Positions 45,128 to 54,757 of a stretch of DNA of 64,000 nucleotides are shown here, piece by piece. Each line of letters opens with the position of its first letter. The stretch's first letter is position 1. Source of the DNA: Williamsia sp. DF01-3 (GTDB taxonomy: Bacteria > Actinomycetota > Actinomycetes > Mycobacteriales > Mycobacteriaceae); the NCBI RefSeq assembly GCF_023051145.1, contig NZ_JALKFS010000005.1, positions 1,612,001 through 1,676,000 on the forward strand. The letters run 5' to 3'. Made by a program: the position numbers and the translations under genes. A model generated the notes under the pieces. The model worked only from the letters and a program-made list of their open reading frames with translations. It did not search any database and was not told the DNA's origin.

Positions 45128-45769
45128 TCACACAACGCTGTCGACGAGGATCGTTGCCCCGGTCTTGCCGTGGACTTCGTCGATACCCACTCCGGGTGCC
45201 AGTTGCACCAAACGCAGTCCCTTGCCGGTGATGTCGAGGACGGCGAGGTCGGTGATGATGCGCTGAACACACGCCTTGCCCGTGAGGGGCAACGTGCAGT
45301 GCTCGAGGATCTTGGGGGCGCCTTTGCGGGTGACGTGCTCCATCATGACGATGACCTTGCGGGCACCGTGGACCAGGTCCATGGCGCCTCCCATCCCCTT
45401 GACCATCTGGCCCGGGACCATCCAGTTGGCGAGATCGCCGGTGGCGCTGACCTGCATTGCGCCGAGTACCGCGACATCGACGTGGCCTCCGCGGATCATG
45501 CCGAACGAGGCGGCGGAGTCGAAGTACGAGGCGCCGGGGTTGACGGTGATGGTCTCTTTGCCGGCGTTGATGAGTTCGGGGTCGAGTTCGTGCTCGGTGG
45601 GATAGGGGCCGACTCCGAGAACTCCGTTCTCCGAGTGCAATTCGACCGAGATGCCGGGTGAGATGTAGTTGGGGACCAACGTGGGCATGCCGATGCCGAG
45701 GTTGACGTATTGCCCGTTCTCGAGTTCGTCGGCGACGCGTGCAGCCATCTCTTCGCGTGTCCAGCTCAT
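45128..45769 (-). CDS. pcaJ: 3-oxoadipate CoA-transferase, beta subunit
   Basis: 213 aa from ATG 45769, in an ATGA overlap with the alpha-subunit gene. SENG with catalytic Glu occurs in [16 protein letters not shown]. Other features: [36 protein letters not shown], and [20 protein letters not shown]. It transfers CoA from succinyl-CoA to 3-oxoadipate; ScoB-type acetoacetate activity is a close alternative, but the cat/pca neighbours favour PcaJ. Confidence 0.9.
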   Translation of the reverse strand: MSWTREEMAARVADELENGQYVNLGIGMPTLVPNYISPGISVELHSENGVLGVGPYPTEHELDPELINAGKETITVNPGASYFDSAASFGMIRGGHVDVAVLGAMQVSATGDLANWMVPGQMVKGMGGAMDLVHGARKVIVMMEHVTRKGAPKILEHCTLPLTGKACVQRIITDLAVLDITGKGLRLVQLAPGVGIDEVHGKTGATILVDSVV

Positions 45770-46515
45770 GGGCGTACCGTCCTTTTCTCGATGCCTACCT
45801 CGACCTTGCCGACGTGCACAACGCGTTGCACGTGGATGCCGGGGGTGTGTACCGCGTCGGGGTCGATCTCGCCGGGTTCGACGAGTTCTTCGACCTGGGC
45901 GATGGTGATCCGTCCTGCGGTCGCGGCGGGGGGATTGAAGTTGCGGGCGCTGCGGCGGTAGACCAGGTTGCCGTGGCGGTCGCCCTTCCATGCGTGCACC
46001 AGGGCGAAGTCGGTGACGATGCCGTGTTCGAGAACGTATGTGGTGCCGTCGAACTCGCGGGTTTCTTTCGGCGGGCTGGCTGTGAGGACGCCGCCGGTTC
46101 CGTCGTATCGCAGGGGAAGACCACCCTCGGCGACGGGCGTTCCGACTCCCGCGGGGGTGAAGAATGCGGGTATTCCTGCGCCGCCGGCGCGCATCCGCTC
46201 GGCCAGTGTGCCCTGTGGGGTCAATTCGACCTCCAGTTCACCGGACAGATACTGCCGGGCGAATTCCTCGTTCGACCCGACGTAGGAGGAGATGGTCCTG
46301 CGGATCCGGTGTTCGGCGAGCAGCATTCCCAAGCCGAATCCGTTTGTGCCGCAATTGTTGCTGACCGTTTCCAGGTTGGTCGCACCTTGATCGAGGACGG
46401 CGCGGATGAGTACCTCGGGTACGCCGACCAGGCCGAATCCACCGACGGCGATGGATGCGCCGTCGGGTATGTCGGCGACTGCGGCCGCTGCTGTGCTGAT
46501 CACTTTGTCGAGCAT
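45766..46515 (-). CDS. pcaI: 3-oxoadipate CoA-transferase, alpha subunit
   Basis: 249 aa. [78 protein letters not shown] and [18 protein letters not shown] are hallmarks of the alpha subunit. It works as a heteromer with PcaJ. The operon is divergent from pcaD, and GTACG boxes lie between them. Confidence 0.92.
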   Translation of the reverse strand: MLDKVISTAAAAVADIPDGASIAVGGFGLVGVPEVLIRAVLDQGATNLETVSNNCGTNGFGLGMLLAEHRIRRTISSYVGSNEEFARQYLSGELEVELTPQGTLAERMRAGGAGIPAFFTPAGVGTPVAEGGLPLRYDGTGGVLTASPPKETREFDGTTYVLEHGIVTDFALVHAWKGDRHGNLVYRRSARNFNPPAATAGRITIAQVEELVEPGEIDPDAVHTPGIHVQRVVHVGKVEVGIEKRTVRP

Positions 46516-46534
46516 GGCGCAAGAATAGCGTGGT

Positions 46535-46568
46535 GTACGCTACAAGTACAGTCGTACGCAGTACGTAC
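46535..46568. promoter_or_regulatory. GTACG boxes between pcaI and pcaD
   Basis: GTACGC at 46535-46540 and CGTACGCAGTACGTAC at 46553-46568 lie in the 87-base divergent region. They match the boxes before catA and the permease pair, so one IclR-type regulator may bind all. Confidence 0.5.
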
Positions 46569-46602
46569 AGACAAACGAACACTTCAACGAGGAGGGTTGT
46601 GC

Positions 46603-47376
46603 ATGTCGATTGATCTCGCGCGCACGGTGGCCGGGGCACAGGACGGCCGGGACACGGTGGTGCTCCTCGGGTCGCTGGGCTCGAACCGCTCCATGTGGAA
46701 CCCGCAGATCGAAGCGCTTGCCGATGGCGGGCTGCACGTGATCGCCTTTGAGCATCGCGGACACGGGGATTCACCGACTCCACCGGGGCCGTATTCGGTG
46801 GACGACCTTGCCACCGACGTGCTGTCGACCCTCGGTGCCCTCGGTGTCGAGCGGTTTCACCTGGTGGGGTTGTCGCTCGGCGGCGCTGTGGCGCAGCACA
46901 TCTCGATATCGGCCGCAGACCGGGTCGCCACCTTGTCGCTGCTGTGTACCGCTGCAAAGTTCGGGGAGCCGGCGGGGTGGATAGAACGGGCGGCAACCGT
47001 GCGGGCACAGGGGACAGGTGCGATCACCGATGCTGTTGTCGGTCGGTGGTTCACGGCCGATTTTGCCGAGTCGCATCCAGGCGTTGTCGACGAGGCGGTC
47101 GCCATGGTGCGAGGTACCGACGACGAGGGGTACGCGGCATGCTGCGAAGCTCTCGCGGAGTGGGATTCGCGTGCCGATCTGACGGCGATCTCGGCCCGCA
47201 CCCTGGCCATCGCGGGAGCGCAAGACCCTTCCACCCCACCCGACACGGTGCAAATCCTGGCCGATGGCATCACCGGGGCCCGGTTCGAAGTGCTCGACCC
47301 CGGCGCCCACCTGGTGAACCTGGAACGGGCAACAGAGGTCTCGGCTCTGCTCCGGGCTCATATCGTGGACGCATGA
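46603..47376 (+). CDS. pcaD: 3-oxoadipate enol-lactonase
   Basis: 257 aa from ATG 46603 with GAGGAGG upstream. Alpha/beta hydrolase fold: VVLLGSLGSNRSMW (oxyanion), FEHRGHGDSP, nucleophile elbow GLSLGGAVAQH, Asp in IAGAQDPSTPP and His in DPGAHLVNLE. It hydrolyses 3-oxoadipate enol-lactone to 3-oxoadipate. The stop overlaps the IclR gene start by four bases, so regulator and enzyme are co-translated. Confidence 0.93.
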   Translation: MSIDLARTVAGAQDGRDTVVLLGSLGSNRSMWNPQIEALADGGLHVIAFEHRGHGDSPTPPGPYSVDDLATDVLSTLGALGVERFHLVGLSLGGAVAQHISISAADRVATLSLLCTAAKFGEPAGWIERAATVRAQGTGAITDAVVGRWFTADFAESHPGVVDEAVAMVRGTDDEGYAACCEALAEWDSRADLTAISARTLAIAGAQDPSTPPDTVQILADGITGARFEVLDPGAHLVNLERATEVSALLRAHIVDA

Positions 47377-48152
47377 CACCCACTCCTGGCGATCATGTCC
47401 AGTCACTGGCCCGAGGGCTGGCGGTGATCCGGGCATTCGATGCAGACCACCCGAGGCAGACGGTCAGCGAGGTCGCGGCAGCAACCGGACTGTCCCGGCC
47501 GGCGGCGCGGAGGTTTCTCCTCACGCTCGTCGACCTCGGCTATGTGCGCTCGGACGGTAACGCCTTCTGGCTCACACCACGCGTTCTCGACCTGGGGTAC
47601 AGCTATCTGTCAAGTCTGTCCCTCCCGGAACTGGCGGGCCCGCACCTGGAGGCGCTCACCGCGAAAGTGCATGAGTCGGCGTCGGTGTCGATTCTCGACG
47701 GCGACGACATCGTCTACGTCGCACGTGTTCCGGTGAGTCGCATCATGGCGGTCTCCATCACCATCGGCACCCGGTTTCCGGCATACGCCACATCGATGGG
47801 GCGCGTGCTGCTGGCGGGTCTGAACGACCACGAGCTGGACGATCACCTCGCCAGGGTTTCGCCCGTGGCACTGACCGAACACACCAAAACCACTGTGCGC
47901 GAGCTCCGAGAGGAGATCGACCGGGTCCGCCACGACGGCTATTGCATCGTCGACGAGGAACTCGAACTGGGATTGCGCTCGCTCGCCGCGCCGGTGCACG
48001 GACGTGACGGAGCGGTGATCGCAGCGATCAACATATCGACCCAGTCGGCTCGATACAGCGTCGACGCCGTCCACGCTGATCTGCTCCCGCACTTACAGAC
48101 GACGGCCGCGGAGATCACGGCCGACCTCGCCCGAACCCCGAACTCGCACTGA
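47373..48152 (+). CDS. IclR-family regulator (PcaR/CatR type)
   Basis: 259 aa, ATG 47373 in an ATGA overlap with pcaD. N-terminal winged helix (VQSLARGLAVIRAFDADHPR, AAATGLSRPAARRFLLTL, WLTPRVLDLGYSYLS), then an IclR effector domain (VYVARVPVSRIMAVSITIGT, PAYATSMGRVLLAGL, LRSLAAPVHGRDGAVIAAIN). Such regulators control the 3-oxoadipate pathway. Candidate operators are the GTACG boxes at 42382, 42651, 46535 and 49433. Confidence 0.92.
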   Translation: MTPTPGDHVQSLARGLAVIRAFDADHPRQTVSEVAAATGLSRPAARRFLLTLVDLGYVRSDGNAFWLTPRVLDLGYSYLSSLSLPELAGPHLEALTAKVHESASVSILDGDDIVYVARVPVSRIMAVSITIGTRFPAYATSMGRVLLAGLNDHELDDHLARVSPVALTEHTKTTVRELREEIDRVRHDGYCIVDEELELGLRSLAAPVHGRDGAVIAAINISTQSARYSVDAVHADLLPHLQTTAAEITADLARTPNSH

Positions 48153-48200
48153 ACGAATTCCCGCAAAACGATTCCCCGCAGACCGATTCAGGAGCCACCC

Positions 48201-49412
48201 ATGCCAGACGCCGTCATCTGTGAACCGTTGCGTACACCCGTCGGGCGTTTTGGTGGTTTGTTGAAAGATGTTCCACCGCAGACGTTGGCGGCGACTCTCA
48301 TCCGGGAGTTGCTGCAGCGTACCGGGATATCGGGCAATCAGATCGACGACGTGATCTTGGGTCAGGCGACGCCGGGTGGTGAGGCTCCGGCGATCGGCCG
48401 GGTCGCGGCTCTCGACGCCGGCCTGGGGATCTCGGTGCCGGGTATGCAGGTGGATCGACGGTGCGGATCGGGTCTGCAGGCAGTTCTTGTGGCGTGTATG
48501 CAGGTGATGACTGGGGCTGGTGAGGTGGTGATTGGCGGTGGTACCGAATCGATGAGTCAGGCGGAGTTCTATACCGATTCGATTCGGTGGGGTGTCAAGG
48601 GCGCCGGGGTGGAACTGGCCGATCGCCTCGCGCGGGCTCGCGTCACTGCCGGTGGCGTCAACTTCCCTGTCCCGGGCGGGATGATCGAGACCGCGGAGAA
48701 CCTGCGGGCCGAGTTCGGCATCAGTCGCGCCGACCAGGATGCGTTGGCTGTCCAATCGCACCGTCGGTCCGTTGCGGCGCAGGACAACGGTGTGTTCGCA
48801 GAAGAGATTGTCGGTGTCGAGGTGCCGCAGCGGCGGGGCGCGGCGGTGTTGGTCGGTCGAGATGAGCATCCACGTGCGGACACCACGATCGAGTCGTTGG
48901 CGGCGTTGCGGCCGATCCGGAGTGCAGTTGATGCCGACTCGACGGTGACTGCGGGTAACGCCAGTGGTCAGAACGACGGTGCCGCAGCGTGTGTGGTGAC
49001 GACCCCGGCGAAGGCGGCGGCGCTCGGACTGCGTCCGCTGGCCCGGTTGGCCGGGTGGGCGACAACCGGGGTGGAGCCGGGGCGGATGGGTTTGGGACCG
49101 GTGGGCGCGGTCGAGAAGGTGCTGGGTCGACTCGATCTCACGCTTGGGGACATGGACGTGATCGAGCTGAACGAGGCCTTTGCGGCGCAGGTGCTGGCCG
49201 TTGTGCAGGCATGGGGGATCGACGCCGGCGATGAGCGACTCAATCCGCACGGGTCAGGCATCTCGCTGGGTCATCCGGTCGGGGCCACGGGTGCGCGGAT
49301 CCTGGCGACCCTGCTGCGCGAACTGGACCGTCGAGAAGGCCGGTACGCCCTGGAGACCATGTGTATCGGTGGCGGACAAGGTCTGGCCGCGGTCTTCGAA
49401 CGCACAACCTGA
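48201..49412 (+). CDS. pcaF: 3-oxoadipyl-CoA thiolase (acetyl-CoA acetyltransferase family)
   Basis: 403 aa from ATG 48201 (AGGAG upstream). Thiolase features: reactive Cys in VDRRCGSGLQAVLVACMQV, GGTESMSQAEF, NEAFAAQVLAV, GHPVGATGAR and the second Cys in ETMCIGGGQG. In context it cleaves 3-oxoadipyl-CoA to succinyl-CoA and acetyl-CoA, the last step. Sequence alone cannot exclude acetoacetyl-CoA thiolase, but the flanking cat/pca genes and two IclR regulators support PcaF. Confidence 0.9.
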   Translation: MPDAVICEPLRTPVGRFGGLLKDVPPQTLAATLIRELLQRTGISGNQIDDVILGQATPGGEAPAIGRVAALDAGLGISVPGMQVDRRCGSGLQAVLVACMQVMTGAGEVVIGGGTESMSQAEFYTDSIRWGVKGAGVELADRLARARVTAGGVNFPVPGGMIETAENLRAEFGISRADQDALAVQSHRRSVAAQDNGVFAEEIVGVEVPQRRGAAVLVGRDEHPRADTTIESLAALRPIRSAVDADSTVTAGNASGQNDGAAACVVTTPAKAAALGLRPLARLAGWATTGVEPGRMGLGPVGAVEKVLGRLDLTLGDMDVIELNEAFAAQVLAVVQAWGIDAGDERLNPHGSGISLGHPVGATGARILATLLRELDRREGRYALETMCIGGGQGLAAVFERTT

Positions 49413-49432
49413 GCGGCCACCAACTGCCCGCA

Positions 49433-49442
49433 TTGCGTACGG
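49433..49442. promoter_or_regulatory. TGCGTACG box before second IclR gene
   Basis: TTGCGTACGG lies 26 bases before the start of the second IclR gene, as expected for autoregulation. It matches the boxes near catA and pcaD. Confidence 0.4.
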
Positions 49443-49467
49443 TTGAACCGCGACTACCGAGGGGGCA

Positions 49468-50259
49468 ATGGTGACCGAAGTCGGGGCCGAGCGGGATCGG
49501 GACCACATCCAGAGCATCGAGCGCGGCTTTGCGGTCCTTCTGGCCTTCAACGCTGATCGTCCCAACCCGACGTTGGCGGAATTGGCCGCAGCCACTTCGC
49601 TTTCTCGGCCCGCGGTACGTCGCATACTGCTGACACTGCAGCGGCTCGGTTACGTGTCCGGTGGCGACGGCCGCTGGTCGCTCACCCCGCGCGTCCTGAG
49701 CATCGGCCAGCACTACACCGCGTCGCATTCGCTTGCCGATACCGCGATGCCGCATCTGCTCAAGATCGTCGAGACCGTTCACGAGTCAGCATCGCTCGGC
49801 GTGCTCGACGGAGCCGAAGTGGTGTACGCAGCGCGCGTTCCGGTGCGCCGGATCATGAGCATCAACGTGTCGGTGGGAACCCGGATCCCTGCATACGCCA
49901 CATCGATGGGCCGGGTTTTGCTTGCCTGGGCTCCGGCCGGTGTGGTCCGGTCGGTGATCGAGAACTCGGATTTTGCGCATGCTCTGACGCCTGCGACGGT
50001 GACGTCAGGTGAAGAGCTCCAACGCGAGCTGGCCAGGGTGCGAGAGCAGGGTTACGCACTGACCGAGCAGGAACTGGAGGTGGGCCTGATCTCACTGGCC
50101 GCGCCGGTTCGCGACGCCGGCGGATCGGTGGTCGGCGCATTGGCGTGCTCGACATCGTCGGCGCGTGCCACGGCGGAGTCGTTTGCCGCCGACACCGCCG
50201 GGTTCCTGGTATCGGTGGCGCAGGAGTTCAGTGCCGATCTGGGCAACGGATACCGCTGA
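49468..50259 (+). CDS. Second IclR-family regulator
   Basis: 263 aa from ATG 49468. It is clearly a paralogue of the 47373 regulator: IQSIERGFAVLLAFNADRPN, AAATSLSRPAVRRILLTLQR, VYAARVPVRRIMSINVSVGT, PAYATSMGRVLLAW and LISLAAPVRDAGGSVVGALA. Two IclR paralogues flanking pcaF may divide control of the catechol (cat) and 3-oxoadipate (pca) branches; which controls which cannot be read here. Confidence 0.92.
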   Translation: MVTEVGAERDRDHIQSIERGFAVLLAFNADRPNPTLAELAAATSLSRPAVRRILLTLQRLGYVSGGDGRWSLTPRVLSIGQHYTASHSLADTAMPHLLKIVETVHESASLGVLDGAEVVYAARVPVRRIMSINVSVGTRIPAYATSMGRVLLAWAPAGVVRSVIENSDFAHALTPATVTSGEELQRELARVREQGYALTEQELEVGLISLAAPVRDAGGSVVGALACSTSSARATAESFAADTAGFLVSVAQEFSADLGNGYR

Positions 50260-50272
50260 GCGCGAGCGGAAT

Positions 50273-52003
50273 TCAGGGCGCGACTGCCGAGTGTACGTGC
50301 ACCGGTACGTCGTCGTCCCACGGCTGACGGGTCACCATGTCGGCCACCCGAACCTCGCCGCGCTCGAACTCTCCTGTGGCTGCGTCGACGAGCCGGTACT
50401 GCTGGGTTCCGCGGTGGATCGGCTGGGCTTCGAGCAGCACGATCCGTACCTCGCCGGGGTCGAAATGACACCTCTCCTGTAGCGCTGCGATGAGCTGTTC
50501 GCTGTGGAGGTGGCCGTCACCGAAGTTCCATCCGAGCGCCGTGCTGCAGATGCGTTCTCCGTCCGTGAGCAGGTAGTCCGACTCGTTGCGTCCGGTCATC
50601 GCTCGATGCGCCAGGGTGAACAGGGCGCGGCCGTGTGTGTTCATCGCGCGGAAGGCGTAGCCGAGATACAACGGGATCTCCAGGCGTTCCTTGCCGTAGA
50701 CACGCTCGAGCTGGGCGGCGGGCATGCTGGCGATCGAGACGATGCCTGCTTCGATCTTGGCCGAGCCGGAGGGCGTGATGCACCACAGGGTGGTGTCCCA
50801 ATTGCCTGCGTAGTAACGCATTGCCGGCAGGAACGAGATCTTGCCGGGAAAGAGGTTGCCCGCCACCACTACCGCCGCGCTCACACCGGTGAGTGCAAGA
50901 ACAAGCCAGAGATGGTCGGCATCGGAGGGTGCGACGTCCGCGTGGCCGACAAACAGGAACAGCAGCCCGAAGATCATGAAGACGTTCCACTCCAGCGGCA
51001 CGCCCATCGGGATGGCACTGAGAATGCCCAGATGGAAGACCACCATCACGGTGGCCGCGATGGCAGTGGGCCAGCCGCCGTGCGAGAAGAAGAGGATCAG
51101 GGGCACACCCATCTCGATCACTGTGGCACCGTGCGCCACCACACGTGAGAGGCGGCCTGGGCGCAGGTCATCGGGGAAGTGCTCGAAGAACTTTCGCTTG
51201 ATCCTCTGTGGTCGCACGATCGGGTTGTTCGACATCATCGTGGACACCACAAACGGGAAGTGCTTGTTCAGTTTGGAGGTCGCCGCGCCCATCCAGATGA
51301 TGACAAAGACGATCTTCGCGGCAAGGATCATGTCGGCGCCTGCGAGCAAGAAAGTCACCACGAGTGCGCCGTAGACCTCACCGCGAGCTGCGAGGAAGAC
51401 CGTCTTGTCTCTCAGCCCGATCAGCGCGAGCGCGAGAAGCACAGCAATCGGGATCCAGATGGGAAGCGGGCCGACATCGCTGCCGAGATCGGGCGCCGGT
51501 CCGTCACCGCCCGAGAACAAAGCGAGCACGCACGTCACGAGGAGCGCAGCGTAGAGCAGTACATCGACGGGAGTTCGGTTGCTGCCCGCGGTGAATGGGA
51601 TCACCCGAGGCCACGGCGGCAGTCGAATGGTGTTCGGTCGCAGCCAATAGAGGGCCGATCCCATCGGGGGCGAGTACCGGTTGTTGAGTGGGCCGAATCC
51701 GCAGCCGAGGCCGAGCACTTCGAAGAGCAGGGTGTAGATCACGATCTTCTGGAAGACGATGGGCTCGTCCCACCAACTGCTGATCTGCGTGACGCCGCCG
51801 AGGCCGGACGTCGACCCGGCGATCAGCCCACCCACCACGATGTACAGGAGGATCTTCACCACGTAGAAGAGGTGCAGCACAACAGGAGTGCCGAAGCCGA
51901 TCTCCGCCCAATGCCGGGCCAACGGGCGGATCTTCTCCGCGCGGGTCCCGCGGCTCCACTCGTCCATCTCGAGACTGGGCAGAGTTGGCGTGGTGAATCC
52001 CAT
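50273..52003 (-). CDS. DUF3556 multi-pass membrane protein
   Basis: 576 aa from ATG 52003 (GAAGGTGA upstream). About eight to ten hydrophobic segments in residues 40-380, then a soluble C-terminal half of about 190 residues (YGKERLEIPLYLGYAFRAMN, THGRALFTLAHRAM, EQLIAALQERCHFDPGEVRI). NKHFPFVVSTMMSNNP and AVSH-like surroundings match the actinobacterial DUF3556 family as I recall it. The role is unknown. It is convergent with the second IclR gene, 14 bases away. Confidence 0.8.
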   Translation of the reverse strand: MGFTTPTLPSLEMDEWSRGTRAEKIRPLARHWAEIGFGTPVVLHLFYVVKILLYIVVGGLIAGSTSGLGGVTQISSWWDEPIVFQKIVIYTLLFEVLGLGCGFGPLNNRYSPPMGSALYWLRPNTIRLPPWPRVIPFTAGSNRTPVDVLLYAALLVTCVLALFSGGDGPAPDLGSDVGPLPIWIPIAVLLALALIGLRDKTVFLAARGEVYGALVVTFLLAGADMILAAKIVFVIIWMGAATSKLNKHFPFVVSTMMSNNPIVRPQRIKRKFFEHFPDDLRPGRLSRVVAHGATVIEMGVPLILFFSHGGWPTAIAATVMVVFHLGILSAIPMGVPLEWNVFMIFGLLFLFVGHADVAPSDADHLWLVLALTGVSAAVVVAGNLFPGKISFLPAMRYYAGNWDTTLWCITPSGSAKIEAGIVSIASMPAAQLERVYGKERLEIPLYLGYAFRAMNTHGRALFTLAHRAMTGRNESDYLLTDGERICSTALGWNFGDGHLHSEQLIAALQERCHFDPGEVRIVLLEAQPIHRGTQQYRLVDAATGEFERGEVRVADMVTRQPWDDDVPVHVHSAVAP

Positions 52004-52126
52004 TGCACAATCACCTTCTTGACAAATCGCGGCCATCGTCTGTCGCGACCGTAAACGAAGTGGTTGTGTGCAGGCAGCAAAATGCGATTTGTCGCGGGGA
52101 CGTGTGGTTCTCGGTGTTTTACTGGC

Positions 52127-52822
52127 CTACCGGTCGGACAGCGCGAAGTCGACGGCGGCCTGCGCGTGCAAGAGGGTTGTCGGGAACACAGGGACGGTGA
52201 CGTCCTCCGGGCCGATCAGCAATTCGACCTCGGTGCACCCGAGAATGATCCCTTCGACGCCCTCGGCCAGCAATCGGCCGACCACCTCAAGGTAGAGCGC
52301 GCGCGACTCAGGACGTATGACGTTGTGGCAGAGCTCGTTGTAGATGATCGAACTGACCTGGTCGCGGTCTGCGGCGTCTGGCGTCAACACGTCGAGACCG
52401 TGAGAGGCGACGCGGTCACGGTAAAACGACGACTCCATCGTGAATGCGGTGGCCAGTAACCCCACGCGCGATGAACCCGCCGCGGTGATTGCCCTGGCTG
52501 TTGTATCGGCGATGTGGATGAACGGGATGGACACCGCATCCTCGATGGTCTCGGCCACGTAGTGCATCGTGTTGGTGCACAGCACGATCGCGTCTGCTCC
52601 ATGCGACTCGAGCCGGGTGGCCGCCGCGGCGAGGTGGGCTCCGACGTCGGCCCATCGCCCGGCGAGTTTCAGCTTCTCGATCTCACCGAAGTCGACGGAC
52701 TCCAGGATTATCTGCGCCGAATGAAGCCCGCCGAGCCGATCCGCGACGAGTTCGTTGATCATGCGGTAGTACTCGGCAGTGCTGACCCAGCTCATTCCAC
52801 CGATCAGCCCCAACGTCTTCAT
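52127..52822 (-). CDS. Aspartate/glutamate racemase family protein
   Basis: 231 aa from ATG 52822. LGLIGGMSWVSTAEYYRMIN, first catalytic Cys in AIVLCTNTMHYVA and second in GIILGCTEVELL, plus the end FPTTLLHAQAAVDFAL, are those of the PLP-independent Asp racemase (YgeA/RacD) group. It interconverts L- and D-amino acids by a two-base mechanism; substrate preference is not readable. It stands alone between unrelated genes. Confidence 0.9.
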   Translation of the reverse strand: MKTLGLIGGMSWVSTAEYYRMINELVADRLGGLHSAQIILESVDFGEIEKLKLAGRWADVGAHLAAAATRLESHGADAIVLCTNTMHYVAETIEDAVSIPFIHIADTTARAITAAGSSRVGLLATAFTMESSFYRDRVASHGLDVLTPDAADRDQVSSIIYNELCHNVIRPESRALYLEVVGRLLAEGVEGIILGCTEVELLIGPEDVTVPVFPTTLLHAQAAVDFALSDR

Positions 52823-52994
52823 GGCCCGCTCTCCTCGCCGTCTCTTCGATGCTCGATCTGCCGCGCCCAGTGTTGCGCGGCGGGGAGGGCCGGGCAATCA
52901 ATTTTGCTCTCGACGCGTGATCGCAGACCGATATGCGGCCGACCGAATGACGTGTGCGTCGATCTGCCCCACGTCAACCTTGTTCTGATTGAGG

Positions 52995-54287
52995 TCAGGG
53001 TGTGCGCAGCACTTCCGCAAGCATGTGCATGGCAACTGTCGTGGACAGTGCCCGGACGCTCGTCCGGTCGCCGGGCAGGCGTCGAGTCCTCGTGACGGTC
53101 GGCTGACCCGTCACCGCGACGCCGAAGCACACCGTGCCCACCGGTTTGAGGTCGGATCCACCGCCGGGCCCGGCGATCCCGGTTGTGGACACCGCCACGT
53201 CAGCGCCGACCCGGCTCAGCGCACCCTCGGCCATCCGTGCGGCGACCTGTTCACTCACGGCGCCGTGCTCGGCGATCATCTCCGCGGGGACGTCGAGAAG
53301 GCCGGACTTCACCTCATTCGCGTACGAGACGACGCCGCCCATTACGTATGCCGATGATCCGGGCCGTTCGGTGAGTCGGGCCGCGACGAGGCCGCCAGTG
53401 CATGATTCTGCGGTCGCGATACGACGGCCGGCGAGCGCTGTCGCCACCAGATCGTCGATGGTCGACCCATCGGTCGAGAAGATCCGGTCGCCATGACGGG
53501 CGGTGACCTGCTCTGCCAATCGGGAGTACGCCCCCGCAGCAGACTCTGGGTAGCGAGTCACCATCTCGAGCTCGCCGAGCCGCAGGCAGGTGGTGATCTC
53601 CAGATCATCGAAGCCGCTGACCTCGTGCTCGATGGTCCGAAGCGTTGCTGCCAGATCTGCTTCGGACAAGCCGTACGCGAAGATCGTCGACTGATTGAAC
53701 TCCGACCGACCCGCCAGAGCTTCGACCACCGGGGCGGTATCGAGCGCCGTCGGCCACATCGTCTGGAGTTCTCGGGGCGGCCCCGGCAACACCAGGATGG
53801 CGGGCCGAACCGGAACGGAATCGACCACCTCGGCGGCGATGGCCACTCCGGGGGCGGTGCCGGTAGGCGGAATGGATTCTGCGCCTTCGGGAACCATCGC
53901 CTGCTTGCGGATACCCTCACGCAGTGGCGCAGCGTCGGGCGCAGAAGTCATCCGTCCACGCCACCGTTGCACGATGGAATCGATGTGCTGCTCGAGTTCG
54001 GTGTCGAGGTGCAGTTCGCGACCGCAGAACGCGGCAACCGTTGCAACGGTCAGGTCGTCGGCGGTCGGGCCGAGACCACCCGTGGTGACGATGAGGTCCA
54101 CGCGCTGGTCGGCCAGAAACTGGAGCTGTGCGGTGAGGTCATCCGGGCGGTCGCCGCACACGGTGATGTGCGCGACGTCGACACCGAGGTCGAGGAGATG
54201 CTGAGCGACCCACGGGCCGTTCTGGTCGGTGACCCGGCCGGTGAGGACTTCGGTACCGGTCACCACGATTCCTGCCCGCACTGTCAT
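52995..54287 (-). CDS. cinA: CinA-like protein (nicotinamide-nucleotide amidohydrolase)
   Basis: 430 aa from ATG 54287. The N-terminal MoCF/COG1058 domain (about 1-170) has [20 protein letters not shown] and [18 protein letters not shown]. The C-terminal CinA/PncC domain has [48 protein letters not shown] and [12 protein letters not shown] with the catalytic Ser/Lys-type residues. The enzyme deamidates nicotinamide mononucleotide and hydrolyses ADP-ribose in NAD repair. Confidence 0.95.
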   Translation of the reverse strand: MTVRAGIVVTGTEVLTGRVTDQNGPWVAQHLLDLGVDVAHITVCGDRPDDLTAQLQFLADQRVDLIVTTGGLGPTADDLTVATVAAFCGRELHLDTELEQHIDSIVQRWRGRMTSAPDAAPLREGIRKQAMVPEGAESIPPTGTAPGVAIAAEVVDSVPVRPAILVLPGPPRELQTMWPTALDTAPVVEALAGRSEFNQSTIFAYGLSEADLAATLRTIEHEVSGFDDLEITTCLRLGELEMVTRYPESAAGAYSRLAEQVTARHGDRIFSTDGSTIDDLVATALAGRRIATAESCTGGLVAARLTERPGSSAYVMGGVVSYANEVKSGLLDVPAEMIAEHGAVSEQVAARMAEGALSRVGADVAVSTTGIAGPGGGSDLKPVGTVCFGVAVTGQPTVTRTRRLPGDRTSVRALSTTVAMHMLAEVLRTP

Positions 54288-54373
54288 CTTGCCGAGCTTA
54301 GTGGTGGGTGCTGTCGGTGTCTGGTCACCCACGTCCAACAACGGCTACGCGTACGCAGACTCGACCGGGACCA

Positions 54374-54676
54374 TCAGCGGTGACGGTCCCGCACCTTGCG
54401 CCGCAGCCGCAGGATGCCGCTACCGAGCAGCGCGATCAGGAATCCGACCACGGCGGCGAGGAGCAGGGCGACACCTTGCGCCATGTCGAGGTTGAGTCCG
54501 AAGAACTCGATATGTACTTGCTCGGTGTTCTGGACTACGAAGACGATCAGCGCGATCACCAGAAGCGCAGCGAGGATGAGCCCCAGAATCGTGGAGATCT
54601 TTCGGCCGCTGCCGGACGCGGGGGCAGTGGTGGTGGTCGTCGCGGGTGGGGCTGCATCGTAATTGGGGTTGCTCAT
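54374..54676 (-). CDS. LapA-family (DUF1049) membrane protein
   Basis: 100 aa. A Thr/Pro/Ala-rich N-terminus, then two hydrophobic helices (ILGLILAALLVIALIVFVV and VALLLAAVVGFLIALLGSGI) separated by QNTEQVHIEFFGLNLDMA, the signature of LapA/DUF1049 lipopolysaccharide-assembly-like proteins, which are also common in actinobacteria with unknown role. The basic tail RLRRKVRDRHR follows the second helix. Confidence 0.88.
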   Translation of the reverse strand: MSNPNYDAAPPATTTTTAPASGSGRKISTILGLILAALLVIALIVFVVQNTEQVHIEFFGLNLDMAQGVALLLAAVVGFLIALLGSGILRLRRKVRDRHR

Positions 54677-54757
54677 GGCGTCCTTTCCGGTGCTGTCAGA
54701 GGCGAAGAGCCTTTACCCACCCGCAACGGTTCACAAACGGGCCGGTTGCGGAGGGCT

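Noticed and set aside
45128-46515. Succinyl-CoA:acetoacetate transferase (scoAB) instead of pcaIJ
   Set aside because: Sequence alone cannot separate them, but position between catABC and pcaD with shared GTACG boxes favours 3-oxoadipate.
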